DNA of 12,624 bases from Thoreauomyces humboldtii (Eukaryota > Chytridiomycota > Chytridiomycetes > Spizellomycetales > Powellomycetaceae), in assembly GCA_027596035.1 (NCBI GenBank), contig JADGJA010000680.1, positions 1-12,624 of the forward strand, written 5' to 3'. The notes beneath the pieces are model-generated. The model had not been told where the DNA came from. It ran no database searches and worked only from the letters and a program-made list of their open reading frames with translations. The position numbers and the translations under genes are program-made. Of this stretch, positions 12,584 to 12,624 are shown one piece after another; position 1 is the first letter of the stretch, and the number at the start of each line of letters is the position of its first letter.

Positions 12584-12624
12584 CTCTCTGTGACAAGAGG
12601 AGAGGGGCGCACCTGTCAGGAGAC

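Overview
The window looks like eukaryotic nuclear DNA, most likely from a filamentous or yeast-like fungus. A basidiomycete is my guess, from the short GT-AG introns (about 60-92 nt), the dense genes with high GC at third codon positions, and the type of helicase fusion. I cannot name the species. Both genes I can support are on the minus strand, head to tail. I see no RNA genes, transposons or CRISPR arrays.

Gene 1 (8637 down to 9) is a large multi-exon gene whose product would be about 2,500 residues if all recognisable coding sequence is joined. Reading on the minus strand it has: an N-terminal region; a complete Upf1-like (SF1B) helicase core with GPPGTGKT, DEAG, GDAKQLP, QYRMHPE, VDSFQG and NVALTRAK; a linker of about 290 residues; a second, UvrD/TRANK1-like P-loop (GRSGTGKT); a motif-VI-like LYVATTRAK; TPR-like helical repeats; and a long C-terminal region I do not recognise. 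I reconstructed most introns by hand, and the joins restore helicase motifs exactly across exon borders.

The two halves look different. From 8479 to 4195 the exons join cleanly in one frame, with only the first intron in doubt. From 4194 down to the 3' end there are four or five places where protein-like sequence changes frame without a convincing intron. The second helicase has only about 142 codons between motifs I and VI, against about 525 in the first, so its Walker B and middle motifs are absent. Either the downstream half is decaying, or the assembly has indels and a collapse there.

The 619 nt between the genes (8638-9256) hold the presumed gene 1 promoter, with a CACGTG box, a CT-rich tract, a GA repeat and three copies of an 8-mer.

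Gene 2 (12583 down to 9257) is one uninterrupted frame of 1,108 codons. It encodes a mostly disordered protein with basic clusters, two predicted coiled-coil segments and a hydrophobic C-terminal helix that ends the protein, so it looks tail-anchored. Its 5' end may lie beyond the right edge. Nothing in the sequence links the two genes functionally apart from adjacency and shared strand.
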